Of a stretch of DNA of 52,594 nt, positions 17,060-26,061 are shown piece after piece. How positions within the stretch are numbered: the first letter of the stretch is position 1; each line of letters begins with the position of its first letter. The notes beneath the pieces were generated by a model. It was given only the letters and a program-made list of their open reading frames with translations. It did no database searches and had not been told where the DNA came from. The stretch is from Pseudomonadota bacterium (GTDB lineage Bacteria; Desulfobacterota; Desulfobulbia; Desulfobulbales; Desulfocapsaceae). The stretch is taken from the NCBI GenBank assembly GCA_018817385.1, contig JAHIUA010000029.1, positions 1-52,594 on the forward strand, written 5' to 3'. Both the position numbers and the translations under genes were made by a program.

Positions 17060-17660
17060 AGGACATAAATAATATGTCCCGCTGCATCGTTACCTGGGCT
17101 GGCACTCTTTTTAACCTGGCCAATTCAAGCTCAGTTCAAGCCGTTTCTTTCCTCTATTACCCCGTTTTCCAACCTTTACTTACCCGGACCCTGTTTCATA
17201 GGTAGATGCGGGAGCATCAAGACGCGTGAGACGATGGCGTGCTCAGTTTTTTTTCATGTTGCCGGATATTTCAAGCAAGCATGAGTCTGTGGGAGTGAAT
17301 TCAGCCGCGAAGAGGAAACGGGATACTTGACAAGGGAGTTGAATCCTGAATTTCCTGGACAATGCTTGGTGTCACTTGCCATTTAATAACCTGCAATGTA
17401 TATTCATTTTCTGGATTGTTGGCGGCCAGGATACTCGCCGCCGCATGCGTCGGAGGCGGCGGTGTCGTTAGCTTCACCGGCGTCATTCGGAGGTAGAGAC
17501 CGTTTTTTGCCCATTTTGAAGTGGCAGATGGTGTCCTGTGAGGATGTTTCTCTCTCTTGGCCATTTGCCCGGCAAAGCGATCACGTATTGTTTTGTATCT
17601 TTATGCCAATATATCAGTATGATGAATACTGTTTAGTGTGAATGGCCCTATTCCTTTTTG
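17060..17660. other. Gene-free stretch
   Basis: About 600 bp between the IS3 relic and the first DUF1566 gene. Only short frames without ribosome sites or recognisable motifs are present. A GGAGG at 17666-17670 belongs to the next gene. Confidence 0.5.
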
Positions 17661-17675
17661 TAACTGGAGGCGTCT

Positions 17676-18807
17676 GTGAGGCAAACAAAAAATACGACAA
17701 TAATGCTGGTTATGCTGTTTTCCGTCATGTTCTGCGGTGCGGCTGAGGCGGGGGATGAATCGTTTTCTGGGGTCTATCATCTTTTATTTATTGCTCCAAA
17801 GACCATGGCCGGACCGAATGTTTTTGCTATTACGGGCACGACAGCGATTTTGTCGGCGACGATTAAATAAAGATGGAACCGGTTACTATCTGATACGTAC
17901 GGCCACAGAGGCCGAACCTGTTGTGGCGGAGGTGCTGGCTGGGCCTTCTTTTCCCATGAGCGCCAATGTGGCAGGGAGTGCAACGCTCACAGAGCTGAGT
18001 CCTTTTACTGCTTACAAACTCTACTTTGTTGCCAAAAGCACAGCCGGTAAGGTGCAGGATGCCTTGCAGGACGTGGCCTTTACGACTGTCACCGGTACCT
18101 TCACTTCGACCCTCAACGATACAGGTATTACCTGGGGCGGCAGTTATCCCTCTGGCAATACTATTGATTGCAGCGGAGAGGAGATTGGCGCCCAGGATTG
18201 CTCTCATGGCCGTGACGTGGTCTCAAATGATGATTCTGACGGTCATGCCGGTTTCAGTTTTACGAAATTAGATGCCAGCGGCAATCCGCTTGCCAATCAG
18301 GCTGCTGCTTACGTCGACACTCCTTGGGCCTGTGTCCAGAATAATGTCAGCGGTCTTATCTGGGAGGTGAAGACCACTGACGGTGGCCTCCATGACCAGA
18401 ATGACACTTATTCCTGGTATAATAGCGATCCCGCAACCAACGGCGGGGCGGTCGGTTATCCTGATCAAGGGAATACCTGTGAGGGCTATGTCGTTGATCA
18501 ACCGTCCACTTCTTGCAACACCCAGGCATACACGGCCAGGGTCAATGCTGCCGGCTGGTGCGGTGCGTCCGACTGGCGCATGCCCACCCGTAAGGAATTG
18601 CTGGCTATTGTTTCCTTTGATCGCCTGAATCCGACCATTGATACAGCATATTTCCCTAATATTACCCCTTATTCGCTTGTCTGGTCTGGGGTTCCTTATG
18701 CTGGCGACCCGGAGGGCGCGTGGATTGTCTGGTTCTACAATGGCTATTCAGGTAAAGAGTTGCGCGACGGCAGCATCCAGATGCGGTTAGTGCGCGGCGG
18801 GCAGTGA
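17676..18807 (+). CDS. Exported DUF1566 (Lcl C-terminal) protein, frameshifted near residue 63
   Basis: A secreted protein split by a one-base shift. The first part starts at GTG 17676 after GGAGG and encodes a signal peptide (MLVMLFSVMFCGAAEAG) and the sequence to ILSATI. The rest continues in the +1 frame from about 17866 (NKDGTGYYLI). One A too many in AAA at 17865-17867 explains the break. The body has an FN3-like domain (YKLYFVAKSTAGKVQ) and then a DUF1566 domain: GLIWEVKTTD, WRMPTRKELLAIV, SLVWSGVPYAGDP and the end MRLVRGGQ. Function unknown; probably a surface or secreted sugar-binding-like protein. Either a pseudogene, a phase-variable gene or a sequencing error. Confidence 0.75.
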
Positions 18808-19446
18808 CTCGACGAACCGTCCAACCTGAATTTGGAGTCTGTTGATGACTGATGACTGATGACTGATGACTGTCCAGTAGCGTGGGATAGGGAATGTGAT
18901 GGAAAAATTGATCTGCTTTGATACACAGTGGATAAAAGAAAATGAGCGGTATGGCTGGGTGCTGATTTTGCTTTTGGAACCGAGGGGACATCTGTACAGT
19001 GTGCTGGCAAGTTATTGGAGCCATTTCAGGCATGCCTGTCATTATCGGCTTGCCCACTGGGTAGTTACCTGGTTCCCTTGGTTGTCCTGTTTATTGCAAT
19101 TGCGGAATAATCGCTTTATTCCCCTCCGGCGTCGTGTGAATGTTGAAGGTTGCCGGAGCCAGCAGTAATTTTTCTTTCGGCGCCGGTTTGCTTACACGGA
19201 GATTAGAATGCAGTATAGGGCCGTTTTTGACAAGGTTACGGCAAGAGGACAGTCTATACCGCGGCAGGGCGGGGCGGCCGTATCCGCAAGTCCGGTCGCT
19301 CACCCCTGTGGGCAATCAGCCGTTGTTCTTCGGGATTTTGTCACAAAAGTTGTCGTCCGCCAACAGCGATACTTGAAAGGGGGCCTGCGTCGTCGTTGCC
19401 TTGAATCCTTAATCATCCTTCCCTTATCTCACATCGGAGTTTCATT
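18808..19446. other. Gene-free stretch between the two DUF1566 genes
   Basis: Holds the TGATGAC tandem repeat at 18843-18870. No convincing gene is seen; the short open frames lack ribosome sites and motifs. Confidence 0.5.
18843..18870 (+). repeat. 7-bp tandem repeat, TGATGAC x4
   Basis: Four exact head-to-tail copies, 36 bp after the first DUF1566 gene. Intergenic. Confidence 0.95.
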
Positions 19447-19974
19447 ATGCGCTTCTTTTGCTCCCTGATTTTCTGTATCTGTTGTCTTGCCACCTTGCAT
19501 ACCGCCCAGGCTCAGACCTGCAACGCCAATATGTCCGCCTCAACCCAGGATAGTCAATTGACGGATAATGGCGATGGTACCATCACCGATAGTGCCACTG
19601 GCCTGATGTGGAAAAAATGTTTGGAAGGGGTGAGCGGCGATATCTGTGACAGTGGTGATGCAGGCTCCTTTACCTGGCAGACTGCCTTGCAACAGGCGGG
19701 TCTGGTCAATGGGGGAGGAGGCTTTGCCGGTCATCAAGACTGGCGTCTCCCCAATATCAAGGAACTGGTATCCCTTGTGGAAGAGAAATGTTATGACCCG
19801 AGCATTAACCTGAACCGATTTCCCAATACTCCATCTTCGGTTGTCTGGTCTGGGTCTCCCTCTGTTGACTACCCGGACAGCGTGAGGATTGTCTTCTTCT
19901 ATAATGGTGTTTCTACCTCCGGCGGAAATCGCACCGGCAGCAACCTGGTGCGCTTAGTGCGCGGTGGACAGTGA
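19447..19974 (+). CDS. Exported DUF1566 (Lcl C-terminal) protein
   Basis: A 175-residue secreted protein with a clean signal peptide (MRFFCSLIFCICCLATLHTA, cleavage after AQA). Nearly all of the mature part is one DUF1566 domain: TDNGDGTITDSATGLMWKKC, DWRLPNIKELVSLVEEKC, SSVVWSGSPSV, IVFFYNGV and the end LVRLVRGGQ. Four cysteines in the domain probably form disulfides. It shares the domain and last residues with the gene at 17676 but lacks that protein's FN3-like region. The ribosome site is GGAG at 19437-19440. It converges with the large FN3 gene. Confidence 0.88.
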   Translation: MRFFCSLIFCICCLATLHTAQAQTCNANMSASTQDSQLTDNGDGTITDSATGLMWKKCLEGVSGDICDSGDAGSFTWQTALQQAGLVNGGGGFAGHQDWRLPNIKELVSLVEEKCYDPSINLNRFPNTPSSVVWSGSPSVDYPDSVRIVFFYNGVSTSGGNRTGSNLVRLVRGGQ

Positions 19975-20031
19975 TTTTTGCGGTTTGCACCTGGCGGAGA
20001 CTGATCTCTCGACCAGAAAAACACCTTTCTC

Positions 20032-23000
20032 TCAATTAGTTCCGTATCGGTGAATAAGAACCGGGACTATCATGTTTAAGATATTGCTCCTTTGCTTATA
20101 TCCTGGGCCATGGGGGGCATTTGCCTCCAGAGGATTAAAGGGATATGCATCTGCATCTCTTTCTCCTGCCATTTGATTCAGGTACTCCTGTTTATCGGTA
20201 TACATGTCCCGGTCAAAATCAGAGGTGGCGTGAGCGGTGCTTAGGTTACCGAAATAACTGATCTCCCAGTTATCGTCAATTCCATCATGATCACTGTCGG
20301 TCCCTGGAGTACCGGTGCCTACGGTTGTGAACTGGTCCTCAACACTATTGGCCGTATTCCCCGAACTGTCAGTTGCCTCGGCAGAAAAGTAATAGATTGT
20401 CCCCGGAAGTAAGTTAGTCAGGGTGAGCCTGTGCTCCAGGGCTAATTCGCTCAGAGAAGAAGATTGATTGAGATTGCCGCTGCTGAGCCCATAATGGAGT
20501 ACTGTGGAAGCCGCTTCATTGGTTTCCCACTCCATGACTGCCTGTGTTTGCGATGTGCTGTAGGGTCCAGGGGCGATAGTGAAGGTGGGAGCTGTGTTGT
20601 CCGCGGCAGCCAGAGTAGTGAAACTGAAGACGTTGCTCACCGTTGGACCGTTACCGCTTGGATCCGTTGATTCAACTGTGTAATAGTAGGGAGTGTTGGC
20701 ACTGAGATTGGTTAAGACGACGGTGTGCTGATCCGCATCGATAATATTTCCCGCCTGCAGAGTTAAGGCCTCGCTGGTCAGACCATAACGAACCAGGGAG
20801 TCTGAAAATTCATCTGTTGTCCATTGAATGGTGGCACTGGTATTTGAGCTGCCGATGATTGTCGGATCAACTGTGATAAGCGGGGCCGTGATATCTGGAT
20901 CAACCAGAGTATTTGCTGTGGTCTGAGGGATGAAAAGACCGGCATCGCCGATAAAGGCGAGGCGTATCCGGGAGTCGCTCAGGTTGGCCAGTGTTGTATT
21001 CCCGTCTACATCCGTTGCCGCAACGGCAATATCATAAGCAGTGCCGGGAGTCAGTCCCTTCAGGGTTATCTGGTGTTTGTTCTCTTTGGTCTCTTTCGAC
21101 CTCCGTATCGGGGCCTGTCCTGCTGGGGTGTACTCAAGAATCGTGTCGGTTGGCTCGTCTGTCTCCCAGAGTATCGTCAGGGTATCATCTCCACTGTAAA
21201 CCGCCTGCGGTGTCCTGGTCACCACCGGTTTTTTGCTATTGGGAGCAGGATCAGTGGTAAAACTCCAGACTCGGCTGGTACTGGTGTTGCCGACAGCATC
21301 TGTGGAAAGAATTCGGAAATAATGGGTGGTGCCTGAGGCAAGACCTGTGAGGGTCATATTATGGGGGCGGGTCAAGGCAACATGGCTCTCTATTGCAGTC
21401 AACTGAGTGGGATCCAGGCCATATTCAATGACACTGGAAGCCGACTCGTCGGTACGCCAGGCAATGATGGCCTGCTGATGATTGACGTGCTTGACCGGAT
21501 ACTCGATAATAACCGGAGGATGCGTATCTGCTGTGGCAAGTGTGGTGAATTGCTTTTCAGTACTTAGGGTTGGCCCGTTATTCAAGCCATCCCTGCAAGA
21601 GATCGTGAAGTTATACAGTGTTGCTGGAGAGAGATTTTCAAGATGAACACTGTGCTCTGTCACCAGGGCGTTGTCAGAAAAGACTCCGTAAACAGTTCCG
21701 TCATTATAGGATACCCCGCTGGTGGCTGGCTCATCGGTGGTCCAGATGATGGTTGCGCCGCTACCTGTTATATCGATAGCCATCGGTCCTTCAACAAGAA
21801 GAGGAGGGGCGGTATCGGGAGCAGTCACGGTGTTGAATTCCATCAGGTCACTGAGGGTGGGACCGTTGCCACTGGCATCGGTTGCCTCAACTCTGAAATA
21901 ATAGATGGTCTCGGCGTTCAAACCACTGAGAGTAACCTGGTGAAAGGTGGAGAGGAGACCGTCACTCTCTGATTGGCCGAGAGAAACAGAGGTGCCGGAG
22001 GTCACGGCGCCGGTGGATGGTTCGTTGGTGCTCCATTCGATCACAGCGCTGTTGTGAGAGATGGCTGTTACGATAGGTCCGGAGATGATGACCGGGGCGG
22101 TAATGTCAGGGGTTGTTGTGGTGCGAAAGGAGATCACCCCACTTTCCACCGGGCCATTGGCAGAAAGATCGGTTGCGGAAACCTTTACATAATAGAGAGT
22201 ATCCGCATTCAGTCCTGTCAGCGTCTGGGAATGGACTGTCACCTGACTCGTTTCTGTAAGGCCAGAAGTGGGTGCGCTGTCCAGGCCGTAATAGAGGGTG
22301 CCGGAGGCCAGTTCATTTGTCTGCCACTCCACCGTTGCGGATGAATCTGAAATATCAGTGACAGTGGGGCCGGAAAGGATTACCGGATCTTGGTCGTCGA
22401 TAAAGGTGAGAATGACATTCATCAGCATGTCCGCTGACATGGCCATATTATTGACGGCATTCTCGGCAAAGCCGCTGCCAAGGGGCGGCACAATAACGAT
22501 CGATCCAGTGCCAGCGGTCACCGTATACGAATAGGCCCCGGTGGTCGGGTGTGAGACGACATTGTTTTTTACCGTGTTATAGGTGCCGCCGCCAAAAAGG
22601 ATATAATTCATGTTGATTCCGACATTGCCGACCGGGACGCCATTGCGGTCAGTGGTAAAACCACTGACCGTGGCAAAGGGGAGGGTTATGTCCCGGACGG
22701 TGTCTGTGGTAACAATAAAATCAGTGATCAGGGGCCATAGAGAGAAATCCTGGGGGGTGGGGATGGTAGGGATCAGTTCAGTGTCTACAATATCAATTCT
22801 AAAGGTGCCCGGAGCCAATGGTGCGGAATAATAGCCAGCGCTATCTGTTGTCGGTTGAGCCAAAAGAGTATTGCTTGCCTGATCACTTATTCGAACCCGG
22901 ATATTGCCGGCCGGCGTAGTCCCGTCCTGGGCGTAGACAGTGCCGCTGACAGTGACCGGGGTCTGTAAGACAAAATTATGGCTCATGTCGCCATTCATCT

Positions 23001-24390
23001 GAAAGTCATTGAGGACCTCTGCAGCATATCCGCTGCCATCCGGTGGAAGAAGGGCGATGGCTCCGGGCCCCGTTCTGACGATGAAAGAATAGGCCCCGCT
23101 GATCGGGTCTGAGACAACAGTATTTTTTACGGCGTTATAGTTGCCGTCGATCTGGAAAGTATAATCCATTTTGATCGTTACATTGCCGACCGGGTTACCA
23201 GTACTGTTAACGGTAAAACCACTCACAGTTGCCAGGGGCAGCGTTATGTTCCGTACCGTATCTGTCGTAAGCACAAGATCCTCGATATATGGCATCATGG
23301 TGAAATATTGGGGGAGGAGACTGGAATGCTGTCCGCTTACCCAGATTTCATAGGTTCCCGGAGCCAGTGATGCCGAATACTTTCCAGAAGCATCTGTAGT
23401 CCGTTCAGCCACAAGATCGCCGCTTGTCTGTTCATTTATGCGAAGCGCAACATTGCTGGCCGGCGTTATCCCATCCTGGATAGAGACAGTTCCACTAAAA
23501 ATGAGCGGGGCCTTTAACACAAAATTATGGCTCATATCACTATTCATCTCGAAGTCACTGATGACCTCCGAGGCATAGCCGCTGCCTTCAGGAGCGATGA
23601 TGGAGAGGGTTCCCGGCCCGGCCATCACGGTGAAAGAATACTCTCCGGTGATTGAGTCCGAGATGATATTGTTGATTGTTGTATAGCCGTTAGCGGGATC
23701 AAAATAATTCATTTTGATCTCCACGTCAGGGACCGGATCACCAGCGCTATTGACGGTAAGACCGCTGATGGTCGCCATGGGGAGTGTCAGATCCAGTACC
23801 GTGTCTGCCGCAACAACAAGATTATCAAGGAAGGGCGCCATATAGAAGGTTTGCGGGGTAGGGACACTGGAGGGCTGAGCAGATGATTGGGCATAGACTT
23901 TATAGGTGCCTGGAGTCAATGAAACCGTATAGGAGCCGTCGGCCTCCGTTATGGGACCAGCAACATAAGTGGAGGTTGATTGGGTTTTTATCTGAAGGTA
24001 GATGTTGCTGGCCGGTGTTGATCCGTCCTGAGCATAGACAACCCCGCTTAAGGTGACTGAGCCGGATACCAGGACAATATTTTGGGTGACATCAGCACCG
24101 CTGACTACAATTCCTTCAACAGGTGAATTGGCAAAGCCGCTGTCAATATATGGAGTTACAAACAGATCATATGTCCCCTCGATAACCTCGGTGAAGGTAT
24201 AGAAACCGTTGCCGTCAGACGTGGTCGTGTCAAGTGGGGCACCGCCTGCCGCATCGAACAAATCGATTGAGACATTGGAGAGTGGTGAACTATTCCCATA
24301 AACTGTACCGCTGATGGTAAAGGCAAAGGCCTGAGTGCACATGCCAGAGAGGAATAAGAATAACAAGATAATTTTGTTTACAGAGTTCAT
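20032..24390 (-). CDS. Large secreted protein with carboxypeptidase-regulatory-like and fibronectin type III repeats
   Basis: A 1452-residue exported protein, probably an adhesin or extracellular matrix component. It has a signal peptide (about 1-23, cleavage after AFA). Residues ~24-690 hold carboxypeptidase-regulatory-like beta domains, including three long units with ATVSGFTVNS, GAYSF, MSHNFVL and SGTVYAQDGTTPA. Residues ~690-1360 hold about seven FN3 domains, each opening D-x-x-x-P and containing W-x-T-[ND]-E and YY-x-x-x-A-T-D. Near the C-terminus DSDHDGIDDNWE is a thrombospondin-3 or dockerin-like Ca2+ loop. No PEP-CTERM or LPXTG anchor is visible. A GEMM-I riboswitch and terminator lie upstream, so expression likely depends on cyclic di-GMP. 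Confidence 0.9.
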   Translation of the reverse strand: MNSVNKIILLFLFLSGMCTQAFAFTISGTVYGNSSPLSNVSIDLFDAAGGAPLDTTTSDGNGFYTFTEVIEGTYDLFVTPYIDSGFANSPVEGIVVSGADVTQNIVLVSGSVTLSGVVYAQDGSTPASNIYLQIKTQSTSTYVAGPITEADGSYTVSLTPGTYKVYAQSSAQPSSVPTPQTFYMAPFLDNLVVAADTVLDLTLPMATISGLTVNSAGDPVPDVEIKMNYFDPANGYTTINNIISDSITGEYSFTVMAGPGTLSIIAPEGSGYASEVISDFEMNSDMSHNFVLKAPLIFSGTVSIQDGITPASNVALRINEQTSGDLVAERTTDASGKYSASLAPGTYEIWVSGQHSSLLPQYFTMMPYIEDLVLTTDTVRNITLPLATVSGFTVNSTGNPVGNVTIKMDYTFQIDGNYNAVKNTVVSDPISGAYSFIVRTGPGAIALLPPDGSGYAAEVLNDFQMNGDMSHNFVLQTPVTVSGTVYAQDGTTPAGNIRVRISDQASNTLLAQPTTDSAGYYSAPLAPGTFRIDIVDTELIPTIPTPQDFSLWPLITDFIVTTDTVRDITLPFATVSGFTTDRNGVPVGNVGINMNYILFGGGTYNTVKNNVVSHPTTGAYSYTVTAGTGSIVIVPPLGSGFAENAVNNMAMSADMLMNVILTFIDDQDPVILSGPTVTDISDSSATVEWQTNELASGTLYYGLDSAPTSGLTETSQVTVHSQTLTGLNADTLYYVKVSATDLSANGPVESGVISFRTTTTPDITAPVIISGPIVTAISHNSAVIEWSTNEPSTGAVTSGTSVSLGQSESDGLLSTFHQVTLSGLNAETIYYFRVEATDASGNGPTLSDLMEFNTVTAPDTAPPLLVEGPMAIDITGSGATIIWTTDEPATSGVSYNDGTVYGVFSDNALVTEHSVHLENLSPATLYNFTISCRDGLNNGPTLSTEKQFTTLATADTHPPVIIEYPVKHVNHQQAIIAWRTDESASSVIEYGLDPTQLTAIESHVALTRPHNMTLTGLASGTTHYFRILSTDAVGNTSTSRVWSFTTDPAPNSKKPVVTRTPQAVYSGDDTLTILWETDEPTDTILEYTPAGQAPIRRSKETKENKHQITLKGLTPGTAYDIAVAATDVDGNTTLANLSDSRIRLAFIGDAGLFIPQTTANTLVDPDITAPLITVDPTIIGSSNTSATIQWTTDEFSDSLVRYGLTSEALTLQAGNIIDADQHTVVLTNLSANTPYYYTVESTDPSGNGPTVSNVFSFTTLAAADNTAPTFTIAPGPYSTSQTQAVMEWETNEAASTVLHYGLSSGNLNQSSSLSELALEHRLTLTNLLPGTIYYFSAEATDSSGNTANSVEDQFTTVGTGTPGTDSDHDGIDDNWEISYFGNLSTAHATSDFDRDMYTDKQEYLNQMAGERDADAYPFNPLEANAPHGPGYKQRSNILNMIVPVLIHRYGTN

Positions 24391-24501
24391 ACTTCCCGCC
24401 TTGTGGACTGTGGTTTCTGAAGAGCTCGCTATCCCTGTAGCGAGTAGATTTTGCCTGCATCTGCCAGCGCCGCCTTCTCGCTAACGTGGCTTGAGAAGGC
24501 C

Positions 24502-24633
24502 AGGAGCCTGCCCGAGAATACTCTCTTCCCAGACCCTTCCGTATTTCAGGGGAATAATTCTTACAATAGTATGGAGATGGCGCGCATTTTTTCAGGAATG
24601 CCTCTGCGTTGGATAAAATGGCTATTCCTAACG
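24502..24633 (+). repeat. Dispersed repeat R1, copy c
   Basis: AGGAGCCTGCCCGAG, CTTCCG, AATAATTCTTACAATA, GAGATGGCGCGC, TTCAGGAATGCCTCTG, TTGG and AAAATGGCTATTC. It matches 14852-14982 along its length. This copy lies in the 5' leader of the FN3 gene, between the riboswitch terminator and the start codon. Confidence 0.75.
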
Positions 24634-24651
24634 GCTACCTGCTTGGTATAC

Positions 24652-24692
24652 AAAAAAAAGCCAAATCACCTGATCTCAGGCAATTTGGCTTT
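24652..24692 (-). terminator. Riboswitch expression-platform terminator
   Basis: On the minus strand AAAGCCAAAT (24692-24683) pairs with ATTTGGCTTT (24666-24657), with an inner CCTGA/TCAGG stem, and is followed by eight T. It lies directly after the GEMM-I aptamer and before the FN3 gene, so it would stop transcription unless the aptamer prevents it forming. Confidence 0.85.
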
Positions 24693-24699
24693 AATGTTA

Positions 24700-24770
24700 G
24701 AGTAACCCGGCTTTTTCAAGGTGAAACCCGTGGCTTTCCGTCCCAGCCTCACGGCAGGTTTGGCTTTGTA
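24700..24770 (-). promoter_or_regulatory. Cyclic di-GMP-I (GEMM-I) riboswitch
   Basis: Minus-strand aptamer with the conserved GEMM-I landmarks in order: AAAGCCAAACC, a hairpin TGCC-GTGA-GGC with a GNRA loop, TGGGACGGAAAGCCACGGG, and the 3' element AAGCCGGGTTAC. One base differs from the usual GACGCAAAGCC. By hand alignment to the Vibrio Vc2 aptamer, the base equivalent to position 20 is G, which favours cyclic di-GMP over cGAMP. A rho-independent terminator follows at once. The next gene downstream on this strand is the large FN3/adhesin gene. From 24771 to 25252 nothing further is recognised. Confidence 0.85.
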
Positions 24771-25252
24771 TAATTAAGATATGTTATAACTAACTTTCGT
24801 TGAAACGCTGAGTGAAGTCAAGGGGTAAATGAAAGGGAGTTTCTTTTAAAATCAGACTCTCTAGGGAATTAATAGAAAAGTGGCCGTTTATTTCTGTCAT
24901 CGAATAAGAGGATATGATTACAAAAGAAGCACGTGAGAAGTAAAAGAATTCTTGCTTTTTTAATCCATGATTGCTAGTCGTCTACCGGCTGATATCCGTT
25001 TACTTTAAGAGGAAAAGAGTGAGTATATTGCCAATTATTTGAAAAATACGAAATTACAGATACCTTCCATTCAATGGATATGAGATCTGGACAACGATAC
25101 CTTCAGTGTGAAAAATGCAATTATCAGATCCCTGAGTCTGCTTATTCATTGTTGTCCATTGGTTTTCAAAGTCCGGGAGAGAGAGAATGGGATTGTATGA
25201 AATCCCATGATAACGATTGAAACCAGGCTGCATAAAACGGCTGCATAAAACT

Positions 25253-25897
25253 ATGACAACTCCAGATGTACTCAAGGCTGAGCAATATTTTCTTGCCATC
25301 GCCAATACAACGAATGACATGATTCATCTCAATGACCCTGCAGGTCGAATCATATATGCCAATAAAGCCACCGAGAAAATTCTTGGCTATTCACTCAGTG
25401 AGTTAATAAATACCCAAGCCACTGGAATCATTCATCCTGATGATTGTGAGAGGATAAAAAACGACATGTTGTCAGTTTCCGCTGAGAATCAATTACCAGC
25501 AAGAGATATTCGCCTTCTTAAAAAAGATGGCTCATATCTTGATGTTGAGGTGAGAGGGTTTGTTGTCGATTTCAGTGAAAAAAAATATGTTGGGGCAATA
25601 CTTCGTGATATTTCAAGCCGGAAAAGGATTGAGAAGGAATTAGAATCGTATCAAAATAGTCTGGAGGAGTTGGTTGAAGAACGGACAGAGAAACTCAACA
25701 AGGCATTGGAGGAAGTGAAAGTATTAAAAGGTATATTGCCTATCTGTTCATTCTGTAAGAAAATTCGCGATGACCAGGGGGGCTGGAACCAGATTGAAGA
25801 GTATATAAAAGAACGTTCGGAGGCTGACTTCAGTCATAGTGTCTGCCCGGAATGTGTGAAAAAACATTATCCAGAATTTGAAAATAGCGGGGATTGA
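25253..25897 (+). CDS. PAS-domain protein with coiled coil and Cys-rich tail
   Basis: A 214-residue cytoplasmic signalling protein without a kinase or cyclase domain. The start at ATG 25253 is chosen over a TTG at 25217. It has a PAS domain (about 10-125: NTTNDMIHLNDPAGRIIYAN, GYSLSEL, HPDDCERI, LRDISSRKRIE), a helix or coiled coil (~125-165, ELVEERTEKLNKALEEVK), and a conserved tail with CSFCKKIRDDQGGWNQIEEYI and SVCPECVKKHYPE. That tail ends many PAS proteins in delta-proteobacteria; its two CxxC pairs may bind zinc. It probably relays a signal to a separate partner. Confidence 0.85.
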   Translation: MTTPDVLKAEQYFLAIANTTNDMIHLNDPAGRIIYANKATEKILGYSLSELINTQATGIIHPDDCERIKNDMLSVSAENQLPARDIRLLKKDGSYLDVEVRGFVVDFSEKKYVGAILRDISSRKRIEKELESYQNSLEELVEERTEKLNKALEEVKVLKGILPICSFCKKIRDDQGGWNQIEEYIKERSEADFSHSVCPECVKKHYPEFENSGD

Positions 25898-26061
25898 GAT
25901 GGATAGAACATCTTCCAGGACAGACTCCTGGTGTCGATGTCACCATACAGAATTGATTCTCATATGACTGCGGGAGTCGGCAAACGAGTTGCTGAACAGC
26001 CAATTTTCCTCATCGCTTAGATTTTCTTACCTCAACAGTGGTGTTTTGGAAATTCCACTGC

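Noticed and set aside
17118-17135. sigma-54-like TGGCAC near 17119
   Set aside because: The -12 GC element is absent at the right spacing.
18843-18870. TGATGAC repeats as a CRISPR-like array
   Set aside because: Units are 7 bp and directly abutting, with no spacers and no cas genes.
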